Below are positions 32,692 through 40,793 of a stretch of DNA of 47,361 bases, piece by piece. Within the stretch, counting starts at the first letter, position 1. Every line of letters starts with the position of its first letter. The translations under genes and the position numbers were made by a program. A model generated the notes under the pieces. The model saw only the letters and a list, made by a program, of their open reading frames with translations. It was not told the origin of the DNA and did no database searches. This DNA comes from a virus, in IMG/VR virus record IMGVR_UViG_3300014932_000278, positions 1-47,361 of that record; one strand, given 5' to 3'.

Positions 32692-33171
32692 ATGGCAAAG
32701 ATAATAGAATTAACGAAAGGTTATAGTGCAATTATTGACGACGAAGATTTTGAACTCGTATCTCAATGTTCTTGGCAAATAACTGAAACGCATAACAATG
32801 TGTTTTATGCTCAAGGTAGCGTGGGTAAAAAATGTACGAAGATGCACCGATTAATAATGGGTGTGACTGATAAAAATGTTTTCGTAGACCACATAGACCG
32901 CAACGGGCTTAATAATCAAAGGTCAAATTTACGCATTGCGACGCGAAGTGAAAATATGTGTAACCGAAAGTCGCAAAAAGAGCATAAAGGCGTTTGTTAT
33001 TGTCGTGTCGTCAAAAGATATAAAGACTCCGTTTATATAAGATATTTTTGGGAGGCGCACTTACAAAAAGATAAAATAAAATACAAGAAAACATTTTCAA
33101 ATAAAGAGGATGCAATTGCATATCGAAAACAATTGTCCGAAAAGCTACATGGTGATTTTGCTAGGCTTTAG
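32692..33171 (+). CDS. HNH homing endonuclease with AP2-type domain
   Basis: 159 aa. Residues about 50-90 contain the HNH core (KMHRLIMG, VDHIDRNGLNNQRSNLRI), with the H-I-D-R-N-G-L-N-N pattern typical of phage HNH homing enzymes. The C terminus (about 105-155), with YFWEAHLQ...KTFSNKEDAIAYRKQL, matches the AP2-like DNA-binding domain that often follows. It has a private promoter and terminator, typical of a self-contained mobile gene. Its end overlaps the minus-strand gene by 4 bases. Confidence 0.88.
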   Translation: MAKIIELTKGYSAIIDDEDFELVSQCSWQITETHNNVFYAQGSVGKKCTKMHRLIMGVTDKNVFVDHIDRNGLNNQRSNLRIATRSENMCNRKSQKEHKGVCYCRVVKRYKDSVYIRYFWEAHLQKDKIKYKKTFSNKEDAIAYRKQLSEKLHGDFARL

Positions 33172-34184
33172 CTGAACGTATCATCAAACTCATCCGAGAA
33201 CACCCTACCGAACAAACTAGGTGTAGGCGTAACAAATGCCCGCTGATCTTCTGATACTACCGCAATAACGACGGACGCACGAATGAGTGTTGCAACGTCC
33301 TTATCAATGATTTTCCAAAGGTCGGACGGTACAGGCTGAGGAGATGGGTTATAAACTATAACGGGACTACCATTTATTTGTATAAGGTCGGCAGTCATGC
33401 AGTCGGTCAGCTTATCAAGCATGTACATTGGTATGCCTAATTCATTTTCGCCAACCTTTAGCGTGTATGTGCTTATCTTTTGGGTCTTTACCTGCACCTG
33501 TTCGTAGTTCTGTTTCTGATAGCCTATATTGACCACCTTCGGAACATACAGGTTAATATAAGCCTCGGCAATCAGGTAGAATACAGGGATATATGGGTCT
33601 GTATTGGTCGGGAAGTCATTAAACCATTTGCCAACAATAATATTCTTATCTGCATTATTACTATTGTACCCAAACTCAAAAAACTTTATATTTCTATGGG
33701 TAGCGGCAACCATCATTGGCTCAGACAAATAATCAATATCAGCCTCAGCGGTATAATAATTCCTGAGCCTTAAAAAGTAGATTCCGCCGTCGGTTATCCC
33801 TAAATCGCTAAAGCTAAATGACCAAAGAGAGGTGACCAGCTGCGTAGTTCCTTTGTAGCTATTATTGACAAATACCTGGTGCCCTTTATATAGCGGCATA
33901 GCCGCCAAAGCAGCAGTATAGGCCGTAAGCTCATTGCCGTACTTATCACACAAAAACAATGCAGGGTTAGGGCTTGGTCCAAAGTCAAACTGTGTGTGAA
34001 CCATTATTGTAATCGGGCGGTCAAGTAAAACCTTTTGGGTGTAGGGCTGATCTGAGTAACTAGCTTGCCAATCCTGTATTGATTCTTCATAGGATTGCTG
34101 AAAAGGAACTTCTAAACCGTTTGGGATTTCGGGAGTAAAGAATATCGAGCTACTATCAGCAAATAAAGTAATCCTATTCGACAT
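33168..34184 (-). CDS. hypothetical virion-like protein, minus strand
   Basis: 338 aa. Beta- and aromatic-rich with no charged coiled coil, no signal peptide and no recognised motif; begins MSNRITLFADSSSIFFTPEI. The composition resembles tail or structural proteins, yet it is encoded opposite to the structural operon. A perfect -7 box TAACTTTG lies about 40 bases upstream, but no -33 box. Possibly a tail accessory or an alternative receptor-binding part. Function unknown. Confidence 0.68.
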   Translation of the reverse strand: MSNRITLFADSSSIFFTPEIPNGLEVPFQQSYEESIQDWQASYSDQPYTQKVLLDRPITIMVHTQFDFGPSPNPALFLCDKYGNELTAYTAALAAMPLYKGHQVFVNNSYKGTTQLVTSLWSFSFSDLGITDGGIYFLRLRNYYTAEADIDYLSEPMMVAATHRNIKFFEFGYNSNNADKNIIVGKWFNDFPTNTDPYIPVFYLIAEAYINLYVPKVVNIGYQKQNYEQVQVKTQKISTYTLKVGENELGIPMYMLDKLTDCMTADLIQINGSPVIVYNPSPQPVPSDLWKIIDKDVATLIRASVVIAVVSEDQRAFVTPTPSLFGRVFSDEFDDTFS

Positions 34185-34239
34185 ATCAAGCGGTATAGAG
34201 CATCTTCACCCTAATAAAAACAAAGTTAATTGTTTTGTA

Positions 34240-34662
34240 TTAATATGCCATATTTTTTTGTGAGTGCGCCCACATGACGACCGTAGTTGCTTGCATAAAG
34301 TTTTTGGATATTTTCAGTACCTCGGCAATATACCCGATAAACGACTTCTTTAGCCCAGTCAAAGTAGCATCTGAGAAAACTACCTTTACGCAGTAGGTAA
34401 ACAGTGTTTCTTTATCAATATCATTGATTCTGGCTATCGACCCGTCAATAAGCGCCTTATGCCCTATATTCCTGCCAATGGCGAAAATTCGCTTATGTAT
34501 GTTCTCAAAGTTAGATTCGCCTAATATCGGAGCGGATAGATACAGATTAGCCACAACCTTATTCGCACCCTTATAATCAGGGCATACGAGCAGGGACGCA
34601 ACAATAAAAGCGTTCCACGCCTCGCACTCGGTTTGAGCAATGAAGGGTAAAAGTTTATTCAT
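34240..34662 (-). CDS. hypothetical protein, minus strand
   Basis: 140 aa, helical and Ala-rich, beginning MNKLLPFIAQTECEAWNAFI. It lies upstream of the virion-like minus-strand gene, forming a two-gene reverse unit. The -7 box TATATTTG (34670-34677) ends 7 bases before the ATG, giving a very short or absent leader. No family recognised. Confidence 0.6.
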   Translation of the reverse strand: MNKLLPFIAQTECEAWNAFIVASLLVCPDYKGANKVVANLYLSAPILGESNFENIHKRIFAIGRNIGHKALIDGSIARINDIDKETLFTYCVKVVFSDATLTGLKKSFIGYIAEVLKISKNFMQATTVVMWAHSQKNMAY

Positions 34663-34669
34663 GGGTTTT

Positions 34670-34677
34670 CAAATATA
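34670..34677 (-). promoter_or_regulatory. -7 box of the reverse two-gene unit
   Basis: TATATTTG on the minus strand, a consensus -7 match close to the ATG at 34662. The only TTTG upstream is 14 bases away, too near for the usual spacing. Confidence 0.45.
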
Positions 34678-34706
34678 AGCAAAAGCCCTGCCAAAAATGT
34701 AAATTA

Positions 34707-34739
34707 TTTCGTTAGTTATAAGATTTATCATTATTTTTA
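34707..34739 (+). promoter_or_regulatory. promoter of the fibre-gene operon
   Basis: TTTC (34707-34710), a 21-base spacer and TATTTTTA (34732-34739), a fair Bacteroidota promoter 21 bases ahead of the ATG at 34761. It probably starts the run of fibre and lysis genes. Confidence 0.45.
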
Positions 34740-34760
34740 CAGAAATAAAATTGTATTAAG

Positions 34761-35891
34761 ATGTACAATACCCGAAGTTTGACGAAATACGTCCTTTTAT
34801 GCCTGTTATTCACGGCTTCTTTTAGCGCAAAAGCGCAGTTCTCAACGGTTCTAGGTAATTTCAGAACCTACAACAACACAGCCATAACCGTAAAGACGGG
34901 GCCGAAGTCCATAACGCCTATTAACGTAGGGGGGAACATAGACAGTACGGCCCGCTATCTGCTTTGGCTCAACACCTTAATAGGTGGCGCAACGGGCTTT
35001 CAAGGTACGCTGAACACAGGGAATACCGCATCAACATCCGGCGGCGGGGTGGCTTCATTTCAGTTGCAAGGAACTGGCGTGGTGGCTCAATATAATGATG
35101 TCAATACAGGCGGGGTGTTTCTTTCAAATCATTCTGGGGCTCAGCCTTGTATAGCTATAAACTCCGGCGGTGGGGCTCAGCCCCATATTGATATGTTTGA
35201 TTTGGCAAGTGGCTTCTCAAATAATATATTATCAGCCCCGCTCACCGCAAACCGAGCAACTAAATTAACAGACGAAGGAGGGAATATAGCACTCCAAAAT
35301 CATGACAATATTTCTGGACTTACCCCATATACCGTTTTTAATTCTACATATACCACCTACAATACTGGTTCTGGATTTAGAATAAGAGAAAATTCAAGCG
35401 GGTTATATGTATTTCAAACTACTAGCAGCTTCGGTAATTATGGGTTACAAATGAGGTACAATTCTACCGCATTCACGGGAACTGTGTCATGCGGAGTGCT
35501 AACGGCGAATAGAAACTATGCTTGGCCCGACAGAGGCGGGACTTTAGCATTGCAAGGCGATGGTATAAACCCCGTATTAACAGCAGGTGCGGCAATTGGC
35601 ACGAGTCCAGCAATTGCATTTGTTGGAGCAGAGCCAGCAGATGATAATGGGTTTTTGGTTACAGTAACACCCGGGGCAGGTGGTGTAGCGGGCGTGATAT
35701 TTAATATTGTTTACAATACCCCTTACCTAACTACTCCTCATGTTACTCTTACGCCTGCTAATGTAAATGCAGCAGCCGTGGCTGCAACAACATGGGCTCC
35801 GGCCGGCACAGGCACAGGCTTTCATATAAGCAGCGGCATAGGGTTAGTAAATGGAACTGTTTACCAATGGCGTTGCGTAATCACTCAATAA
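34761..35891 (+). CDS. fibre/adhesin-like protein with signal peptide
   Basis: 376 aa. Residues about 1-25 (KYVLLCLLFTASFSAKAQ at the core) form a signal peptide with likely cleavage before Q. The mature chain is Gly/Thr/Asn-rich beta repeats, with NRATKLTDEGGNIALQNHDN and a near-repeat around TANRNYAWPDRGGTLALQGD, typical of phage fibre shafts. The C terminus ends in a beta-rich knob-like region. A fibre bearing a Sec signal is odd for a cytoplasmic virion protein (see findings). Confidence 0.76.
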   Translation: MYNTRSLTKYVLLCLLFTASFSAKAQFSTVLGNFRTYNNTAITVKTGPKSITPINVGGNIDSTARYLLWLNTLIGGATGFQGTLNTGNTASTSGGGVASFQLQGTGVVAQYNDVNTGGVFLSNHSGAQPCIAINSGGGAQPHIDMFDLASGFSNNILSAPLTANRATKLTDEGGNIALQNHDNISGLTPYTVFNSTYTTYNTGSGFRIRENSSGLYVFQTTSSFGNYGLQMRYNSTAFTGTVSCGVLTANRNYAWPDRGGTLALQGDGINPVLTAGAAIGTSPAIAFVGAEPADDNGFLVTVTPGAGGVAGVIFNIVYNTPYLTTPHVTLTPANVNAAAVAATTWAPAGTGTGFHISSGIGLVNGTVYQWRCVITQ

Positions 35892-35898
35892 CTGCATA

Positions 35899-37482
35899 AT
35901 GAAAAGAATTATCCTATTTTTATTTGCAGCCTTTTTAATCTGCATATTGTCGGCCTCGGTTAGCTTCGGGCAGAGTGTAACACACCCTGATAATCCGAAC
36001 GGGCATACGCTGACTGAGTATTATGGTGGCGTCTATGTAGATGGCTATTTCAAGCCGCCGTTATCTTATAGTTGTCCTATTGGGAAAGATAGCGCAGGGC
36101 TCTATTGGTACGAGGCGTCATATAGAACATACAGGTTCCACAACGGAACGGTAAAAGACAGGTTGATTAACGGTAGGTGGTTTGATAGTGTTTATGCGAC
36201 TTTGGGCGGCGGCGTTTCTCAGACCACCCTAAACGATAGCTGCGCCTCTATAAGAGCGACAATACCTGCATCATCAGGCACAGTCACAAGCATTACAGCC
36301 GGAACAGGACTCTCAGGCGGCACAATAACAACATCAGGCACAATCTCAATGCCAGCGACCGGTTCGGCGGGAACATACGGCTCCGCAACACAAGTGCCAG
36401 TATTAACCACAGACGCACAAGGCAGAGTGACAGCAGTTACAAATACATCTATTACCTATCCCGCAACCGACAGTTCAATCTTTTCCACCCGTTACCGTAA
36501 CGACACAGGCAACACAGCCATAAGAGCGCAGTTAGCAGCTTTACCTATCGTTGATAGTTCGACCTACCAGACGAAGTTTAGGAGTGACACAGGGCGGACG
36601 AATGTCTATAACTACATCGTTTCATCTCAATTGCTCGATTTAAAATACACAGACAGCGCAGCAATGTTAGTGCCTTATATCCGTAAAAGCGACAGCGGGT
36701 TATATCAGACAAAATACAGGAGTGATACGGGTCGAACCAATATTTACGCTTATGCAGCCTCTAAGATTTCCCAAAATCAACTAATAACAGAAACAGCGAC
36801 AGGAGATGCAAGTTGGACAACATCAGGAACGACTACATTAACGCCATCGGTCGTATTAGCAACCGTCAACAGCAATACAGGTAATTGGGGAAGTGCGACA
36901 CAGACCCCGACTTTTACAGTTAATGGTAAAGGCTTGGTGACGGCAGCAGGGAATGTCGCTATAACTGGCTTCATTTCATCAACCCTTACAGACGGTAAAA
37001 TAAACATCGGTAACGGCTCGAATGTTGCAACTGCTGTCACTCCGTCAGGCGATTGGACAATAAGCAATACAGGAACAGCCACATTAAAAACATCAGGGGC
37101 TTTGGCAGGTAGTTGGACTACTACAACACAATCCGCAGCCGACAACAGTACCAAGATTGCGACAACAGCATACGTTGACCGACTATCCCCCGCAGACACA
37201 ACAATCTCAGCAGCCTACACCCTCACAGTCTTAGATAAAAACCGCTCCATCCATTGCACCAACAGCAGCAATATTGCGCTCACCATACCTGTTTCGCTCG
37301 GCACGACATTCAGATGCGAAGTAATACAAGAGGGTGCGGGAACAGTAACTCCGACAGCAAGCAGCACGACATTAACATTTATACCAACAGGAACAACCAA
37401 GACAAGACAGGTAGGCTCGGCAATGATAATCCGTAGTTGGGCGACCGCTAATAGTTTCACGGTTCAAGGGGATTTGCAGTAG
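35899..37482 (+). CDS. tail-fibre-like protein with signal peptide
   Basis: 527 aa. Signal peptide at residues 1-25 (LFLFAAFLICILSASVSFGQ core). The mature part contains typical fibre repeats (GTVTSITAGTGLSGGTITTS, GSATQVPVLTTDAQGRVTAV) and the tail-fibre signature NSTKIATTAYVDR near residue 415. Repeated SDTGRTN units indicate a trimeric beta shaft. It is probably a receptor-binding fibre. It shares the signal-peptide feature and operon with its neighbours. Confidence 0.85.
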   Translation: MKRIILFLFAAFLICILSASVSFGQSVTHPDNPNGHTLTEYYGGVYVDGYFKPPLSYSCPIGKDSAGLYWYEASYRTYRFHNGTVKDRLINGRWFDSVYATLGGGVSQTTLNDSCASIRATIPASSGTVTSITAGTGLSGGTITTSGTISMPATGSAGTYGSATQVPVLTTDAQGRVTAVTNTSITYPATDSSIFSTRYRNDTGNTAIRAQLAALPIVDSSTYQTKFRSDTGRTNVYNYIVSSQLLDLKYTDSAAMLVPYIRKSDSGLYQTKYRSDTGRTNIYAYAASKISQNQLITETATGDASWTTSGTTTLTPSVVLATVNSNTGNWGSATQTPTFTVNGKGLVTAAGNVAITGFISSTLTDGKINIGNGSNVATAVTPSGDWTISNTGTATLKTSGALAGSWTTTTQSAADNSTKIATTAYVDRLSPADTTISAAYTLTVLDKNRSIHCTNSSNIALTIPVSLGTTFRCEVIQEGAGTVTPTASSTTLTFIPTGTTKTRQVGSAMIIRSWATANSFTVQGDLQ

Positions 37483-37502
37483 TAATTTAAAACCAAACAT
37501 AT

Positions 37503-37694
37503 ATGCAACCACATCAGCAAAGAGTAGTAGATGAAAAATCAGAACTTGACGTTAAAATCGAAAAGTTAACCTCGTTCTTTTCAAACTCAATTTTCTCAGG
37601 ATTGCCCGAAGATGAACAAGGTCGTCTAAAATCGCAAGTTCATTACATGAGTGAATATTCCCGCGTGTTAGGGGAAAGAATTAATTGCTTTTAA
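37503..37694 (+). CDS. small crAss001_48-related phage protein
   Basis: 63 aa. The pattern MQPHQQRVVDEKSELDVKIE, then a phenylalanine-rich middle and a LKSQVHYMSEYSRVLGERI end, matches small phage proteins annotated in reference genomes as crAss001_48-related. It is wholly helical and charged. Function is unknown in the family. It lies between two fibre genes, 3 bases before the next start. Confidence 0.65.
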   Translation: MQPHQQRVVDEKSELDVKIEKLTSFFSNSIFSGLPEDEQGRLKSQVHYMSEYSRVLGERINCF

Positions 37695-37697
37695 CGA

Positions 37698-38852
37698 ATG
37701 AAATACCTCTTAACCATACTACTTTTCCTCTCCCTACATTCATCGGCTCAAATATTAGTCGGTGCAGCAGGGGTGTATTATAACCCGCAATGTAAAACCC
37801 CATCCGCAATTACGGGCACTCTATCCGCTTGTGTAGGTCTTACCTCTACTTTGTCGGACGCTTCAACTGGTGGCACATGGTCAAGTAGCAGCACAACAAT
37901 TGCAACGATCGGCACTTCATCGGGTATCGTTACGGGTGTAGCATCAGGAACGGCAACGATTACATATTCAACAGGTTTTACTTGTAATGCCACAGCAACG
38001 TTCACAGTCAACGCCAACCCTGCTGCAATATCAGGAACGTTAACAGTTGCTACAAGTGCAACAACCCAACTTACAGACGCAACAGCAGGCGGAACTTGGT
38101 CAAGTAGTACCACATCAGTGGCAACAATCGGAACGGCTGGATTAGTGACAGGAGTAGCTACGGGGACGAGTACAATCAGTTACACCTTATCGACGGGGTG
38201 CTATGCTACGGCTGTTGTGACTGTGACGGCAGCAAGCGGGATAGCTTACGTTACAGGTAATCTTGTTACAAGTACAACTCCAACCGTAACAAGTGGTTCA
38301 ATAAACGCATCTACTGGAAATTACATTAAGGTTTGTGTCGCTTTCCAGTCAGCAGCAACAGGATTAATAATTACAGATAATCAATCTCATACTTATGTTT
38401 TAGAAAAAAATGCAAATAATCCAATGCAAATGTCTCAATATGGGTGTTATGCAACTGGATTATCAAGTTCTTTAGTAATAACTGTAAAGAGTTCTCTTAC
38501 TTATAACTCTTTCATATATTCTATATGGGCGGGAACTACAGGGAGTTCAGTTGATGTAACTACATCTAACGTAGGTTCGGCATCTTCCTATACAGGAGCT
38601 GCCATAAATCTTACTCCTACTGCGAATAACGAGGTAGTTGTAGTAGCGGTTAATAATTATGCATCAGGAACGGCTCCTACAAGTTCCGGAGGCGGTGGAT
38701 ATACATTAATCGCTAATAGTGCTTTTACCGGAACAACTTATGCTTGCGGAGCGTGGTATCAAATCCAAACGACCGCAACTACAACTACCGGAGGAACCAT
38801 AACAAACGCAGGAGGTGGAAACTTCGCATCTACTGTATGCGCAAATAAATAG
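37698..38852 (+). CDS. Ig-like (Big_2) repeat adhesin with signal peptide
   Basis: 384 aa. Signal peptide at residues 1-17 (LLTILLFLSLHSSAQ). Two bacterial Ig-like Big_2-type repeats follow at about 35-105 and 105-175, each with a GGTWSSS...VATIG core and a VTGVA(S/T)GT strand. The remaining 200 residues are a Gly/Thr-rich beta domain. Ig-like repeats on phage tails bind cell surfaces or host glycans; here the signal peptide suggests transport through the inner membrane. Confidence 0.82.
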   Translation: MKYLLTILLFLSLHSSAQILVGAAGVYYNPQCKTPSAITGTLSACVGLTSTLSDASTGGTWSSSSTTIATIGTSSGIVTGVASGTATITYSTGFTCNATATFTVNANPAAISGTLTVATSATTQLTDATAGGTWSSSTTSVATIGTAGLVTGVATGTSTISYTLSTGCYATAVVTVTAASGIAYVTGNLVTSTTPTVTSGSINASTGNYIKVCVAFQSAATGLIITDNQSHTYVLEKNANNPMQMSQYGCYATGLSSSLVITVKSSLTYNSFIYSIWAGTTGSSVDVTTSNVGSASSYTGAAINLTPTANNEVVVVAVNNYASGTAPTSSGGGGYTLIANSAFTGTTYACGAWYQIQTTATTTTGGTITNAGGGNFASTVCANK

Positions 38853-38855
38853 ATT

Positions 38856-39143
38856 ATGAAAAACACACTACTATTATTGGCTTTACTTATATCGACAATC
38901 TCATCGGGGCAAGACAGATTCGATACGGTTATAAATGTGACAGAGGGCTATAGTTCAAGGATATTACGGGTTACTTCAATAACTGATCGTGTCTTATGGG
39001 TGGTAAACGATTCAGTAGGTCGTTACAAGTATGACGGGTTATCTGAATTACCAGTAAGTGACAACAGGACGCCGTATGTTATTGCAATGGATACTTTGAC
39101 AGCGATAATGCAGCGGTATGGGTTGAAGGTTAAGAACCAATAA
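38856..39143 (+). CDS. small secreted protein
   Basis: 95 aa. Signal peptide at about residues 1-18 (LLLLALLISTISSGQ core) with probable cleavage before Q. The mature 77 residues are beta-rich and end in a helix (AMDTLTAIMQRYGLKVKNQ). It is translationally close to the adhesin (3-base gap) and ahead of the membrane proteins of the lysis region. Function unknown; may be an adhesin chaperone or a spanin-like part. Confidence 0.62.
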   Translation: MKNTLLLLALLISTISSGQDRFDTVINVTEGYSSRILRVTSITDRVLWVVNDSVGRYKYDGLSELPVSDNRTPYVIAMDTLTAIMQRYGLKVKNQ

Positions 39144-39172
39144 TGTACTTTAAAAACTATAAACAGTAAAAA

Positions 39173-39436
39173 ATGAGTACCGAAGACTTACAGGCATTAG
39201 CCGAGATAATACTAGAGCCAAAAAAGAAGACGGAAAACCGTAAGATTTTGGTAATACTTATTGTTGGACTTATCCCGTCAGTCTTGCTCGGTATGGATAT
39301 AGGAGATTGGCACGAATGGCGGCATAGTACTGAAACAAGGGTAACAAGGTTGGAAAATCAAGCCCCTCAGAACGTACGAAATGCTGAAAGGGCAGAGAAA
39401 AACAGAAACGTAAGAATTCACGATTTAAATGATTGA
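39173..39436 (+). CDS. single-pass membrane protein, spanin-like candidate
   Basis: 87 aa. An acidic N terminus is followed by a basic segment, one membrane helix (about 24-40, ILVILIVGLIPSVLLGM) and a C-terminal charged coiled-coil-like region (TETRVTRLENQAPQNVRNAE). This layout (short inside part, TM, periplasmic helix) resembles inner-membrane spanins or an anti-holin. It is in the lysis cassette and overlaps the next gene. Confidence 0.55.
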   Translation: MSTEDLQALAEIILEPKKKTENRKILVILIVGLIPSVLLGMDIGDWHEWRHSTETRVTRLENQAPQNVRNAERAEKNRNVRIHDLND

Positions 39437-39737
39437 TATGAAAGAAGAAACCAAATCTATCAGCGCACAATACAAATTTTGGTTCTTAGTTGGCGGGGCT
39501 GCGTTCACCTGCTTCTATGCATATAAACTGACATTCTACCTGATACCAAAAGAGAATCAGAATATCGCATATCTGATTCTAGGCGTTCTATTGGGTGCAT
39601 GTATTAAGGATGCATATAGCTACCTATTCGGATCAACAGAGAGCAGCAAGGCAAAGGATGACACCATTGCAGCAGGTCAAAAAAATATGACCACGGCTTT
39701 AAATTCTATGCCACCTGAGAAACCTACAGATAAGTGA
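39429..39737 (+). CDS. holin-like two-TM protein
   Basis: 102 aa from 39429 (or 99 aa from the ATG at 39438). Two hydrophobic helices, about 18-36 (KFWFLVGGAAFTCFYAYKL) and 45-63 (IAYLILGVLLGACIKDAYSY), with a charged C-terminal tail. Size and topology fit a holin that opens the inner membrane for the endolysin. Overlaps its upstream neighbour by 8 bases and is overlapped by a tiny downstream membrane peptide. Confidence 0.62.
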   Translation: MIDMKEETKSISAQYKFWFLVGGAAFTCFYAYKLTFYLIPKENQNIAYLILGVLLGACIKDAYSYLFGSTESSKAKDDTIAAGQKNMTTALNSMPPEKPTDK

Positions 39738-39817
39738 GCGCATATTCAACCATACCATTAATAGCAGCAGCCGTAACAATCCTAATGTTACGAGCCTTTA
39801 AAAAGTATTTGGAATGA
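39734..39817 (+). CDS. 27-aa membrane peptide
   Basis: GTG start overlapping the holin-like stop (GTGA at 39734-39737). The sequence is one short hydrophobic helix (STIPLIAAAVTILMLRA) followed by basic FKKYLE. Its stop overlaps the next ATG. The coupled position between lysis proteins suggests a real small lysis or regulatory peptide rather than chance. Confidence 0.5.
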   Translation: MSAYSTIPLIAAAVTILMLRAFKKYLE

Positions 39818-39909
39818 ATGACCCAAAGTTAATAGGAGCGATAATTACAGGCATGATAGCCCTGTTTATTTTCATCGGTATTACTTTGAAGAAACGGAAT
39901 TATAAGTAA
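39814..39909 (+). CDS. 31-aa membrane peptide
   Basis: ATG overlapping the previous stop (ATGA at 39814-39817). Begins MNDPKLIGAIITGMIALF, a single hydrophobic helix ending in basic KKRNYK. As with its neighbour, the overlap and shared hydrophobicity point to genuine coupled translation in the lysis cassette. Confidence 0.5.
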   Translation: MNDPKLIGAIITGMIALFIFIGITLKKRNYK

Positions 39910-39914
39910 CGACT

Positions 39915-40145
39915 ATGGAATGGAAATCAGTAAAAACAGACCCGCCGCCATTGTATCAAAAGGTAATCCGAACAGATGCAAGGGTTGAAGGTCATCCCGA
40001 ATACGATAATCAATGTATAGATTATTTAACACAGGATTGTAATACAGGAGAGGTAAAATGGTGGGGTGATTTAAGAACTCCATATAATGAATATTGGATG
40101 ACATTACAAGACCCGCCACTACAAACAATAGCATGCTTAAAATAA
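39915..40145 (+). CDS. DUF551-like small protein
   Basis: 76 aa. The start MEWKSVKTDPPPLYQKVI matches the W-x-x-V-x-x-x-P-P-P pattern of the DUF551 family found in phages, and WGDLRTPYNEYWMTLQDPP near the end resembles the family's closing W-M-P-L-P segment. The function of that family is not known. It overlaps the next gene by 13 bases. Confidence 0.6.
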   Translation: MEWKSVKTDPPPLYQKVIRTDARVEGHPEYDNQCIDYLTQDCNTGEVKWWGDLRTPYNEYWMTLQDPPLQTIACLK

Positions 40146-40303
40146 AAGACATTCTAAAAGACGGGGCGAAATTAGAAGTAAAAGACATTCGGGATAATCC
40201 GATGTTCAGAGAAATATTAGCGTCCGTAAAAAAAGAGCAAGATGAAATTTTAAGGTTCAATAAAATTGACGAAAAGCAGCTACTAAAAAGAATTACGATT
40301 TAA
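40133..40303 (+). CDS. small charged hypothetical protein
   Basis: 56 aa from the ATG at 40133; an upstream in-frame codon at 40094 is not used because it lies within the previous gene. Begins MLKIKDILKDGAKLEVKDIR and is helical and Lys-rich. No family recognised. Its stop is 17 bases before the next start. Confidence 0.5.
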   Translation: MLKIKDILKDGAKLEVKDIRDNPMFREILASVKKEQDEILRFNKIDEKQLLKRITI

Positions 40304-40320
40304 CCATTAAAACCAAAAAT

Positions 40321-40677
40321 ATGAATATCCACATCGACCACGTAGAAGCCGATATTAAGCACCTCGCAACAGAAGTGTTCAACGTCACATCAGCGATTAA
40401 AGCCGACTTGCTAAAAGACGAAGTAAAAACCGCTGAGGCGTACGCAGCAACTATAATACCCGAGGTACACCCGCTGTACCATGCCGTTATAGGTGTTTTG
40501 AACACAGCAATAACCACATGCGACCTGATACAGAAATCGGATTGGACGGGCGTAAAGAGTCGTTTAGCAATGACCGTGACCGAAATAACAGCCATGCAGC
40601 ATGGTAATAAACACGGCATCGGTAAGTACTTTGAGGACTGTCAGATAGTTATCAGGCATTTGATAGGGAAGGAATAG
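40321..40677 (+). CDS. helical hypothetical protein
   Basis: 118 aa, beginning MNIHIDHVEADIKHLATEVF. It is amphipathic and helical throughout, without cysteine pairs or a membrane segment. It lies directly before the endolysin and ends at a terminator (40686). Position hints at a lysis-associated or assembly factor, but nothing in the sequence proves it. Confidence 0.55.
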   Translation: MNIHIDHVEADIKHLATEVFNVTSAIKADLLKDEVKTAEAYAATIIPEVHPLYHAVIGVLNTAITTCDLIQKSDWTGVKSRLAMTVTEITAMQHGNKHGIGKYFEDCQIVIRHLIGKE

Positions 40678-40685
40678 GGTAAACA

Positions 40686-40716
40686 AAAAACACCCGTATT
40701 GCTCCGAGTGTTTTTC
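40686..40716 (+). terminator. intrinsic terminator
   Basis: ACAC (40691-40694) pairs with GTGT (40709-40712), extended inward by CG/CG across a mismatch, followed by a T-run. The A-run before the stem makes it usable in both directions. Confidence 0.65.
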
Positions 40717-40793
40717 TTAACAGGTATTGATGGAACCTATTGCAAGTCCCCCAAAGATAACCATTATTCCACAACTACAAAATAAAATATTAT

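Noticed and set aside
36219-37460. Minus-strand frames inside the fibre gene
   Set aside because: Valine- and proline-rich shadows produced by the repetitive fibre codons; no promoter or start signals.
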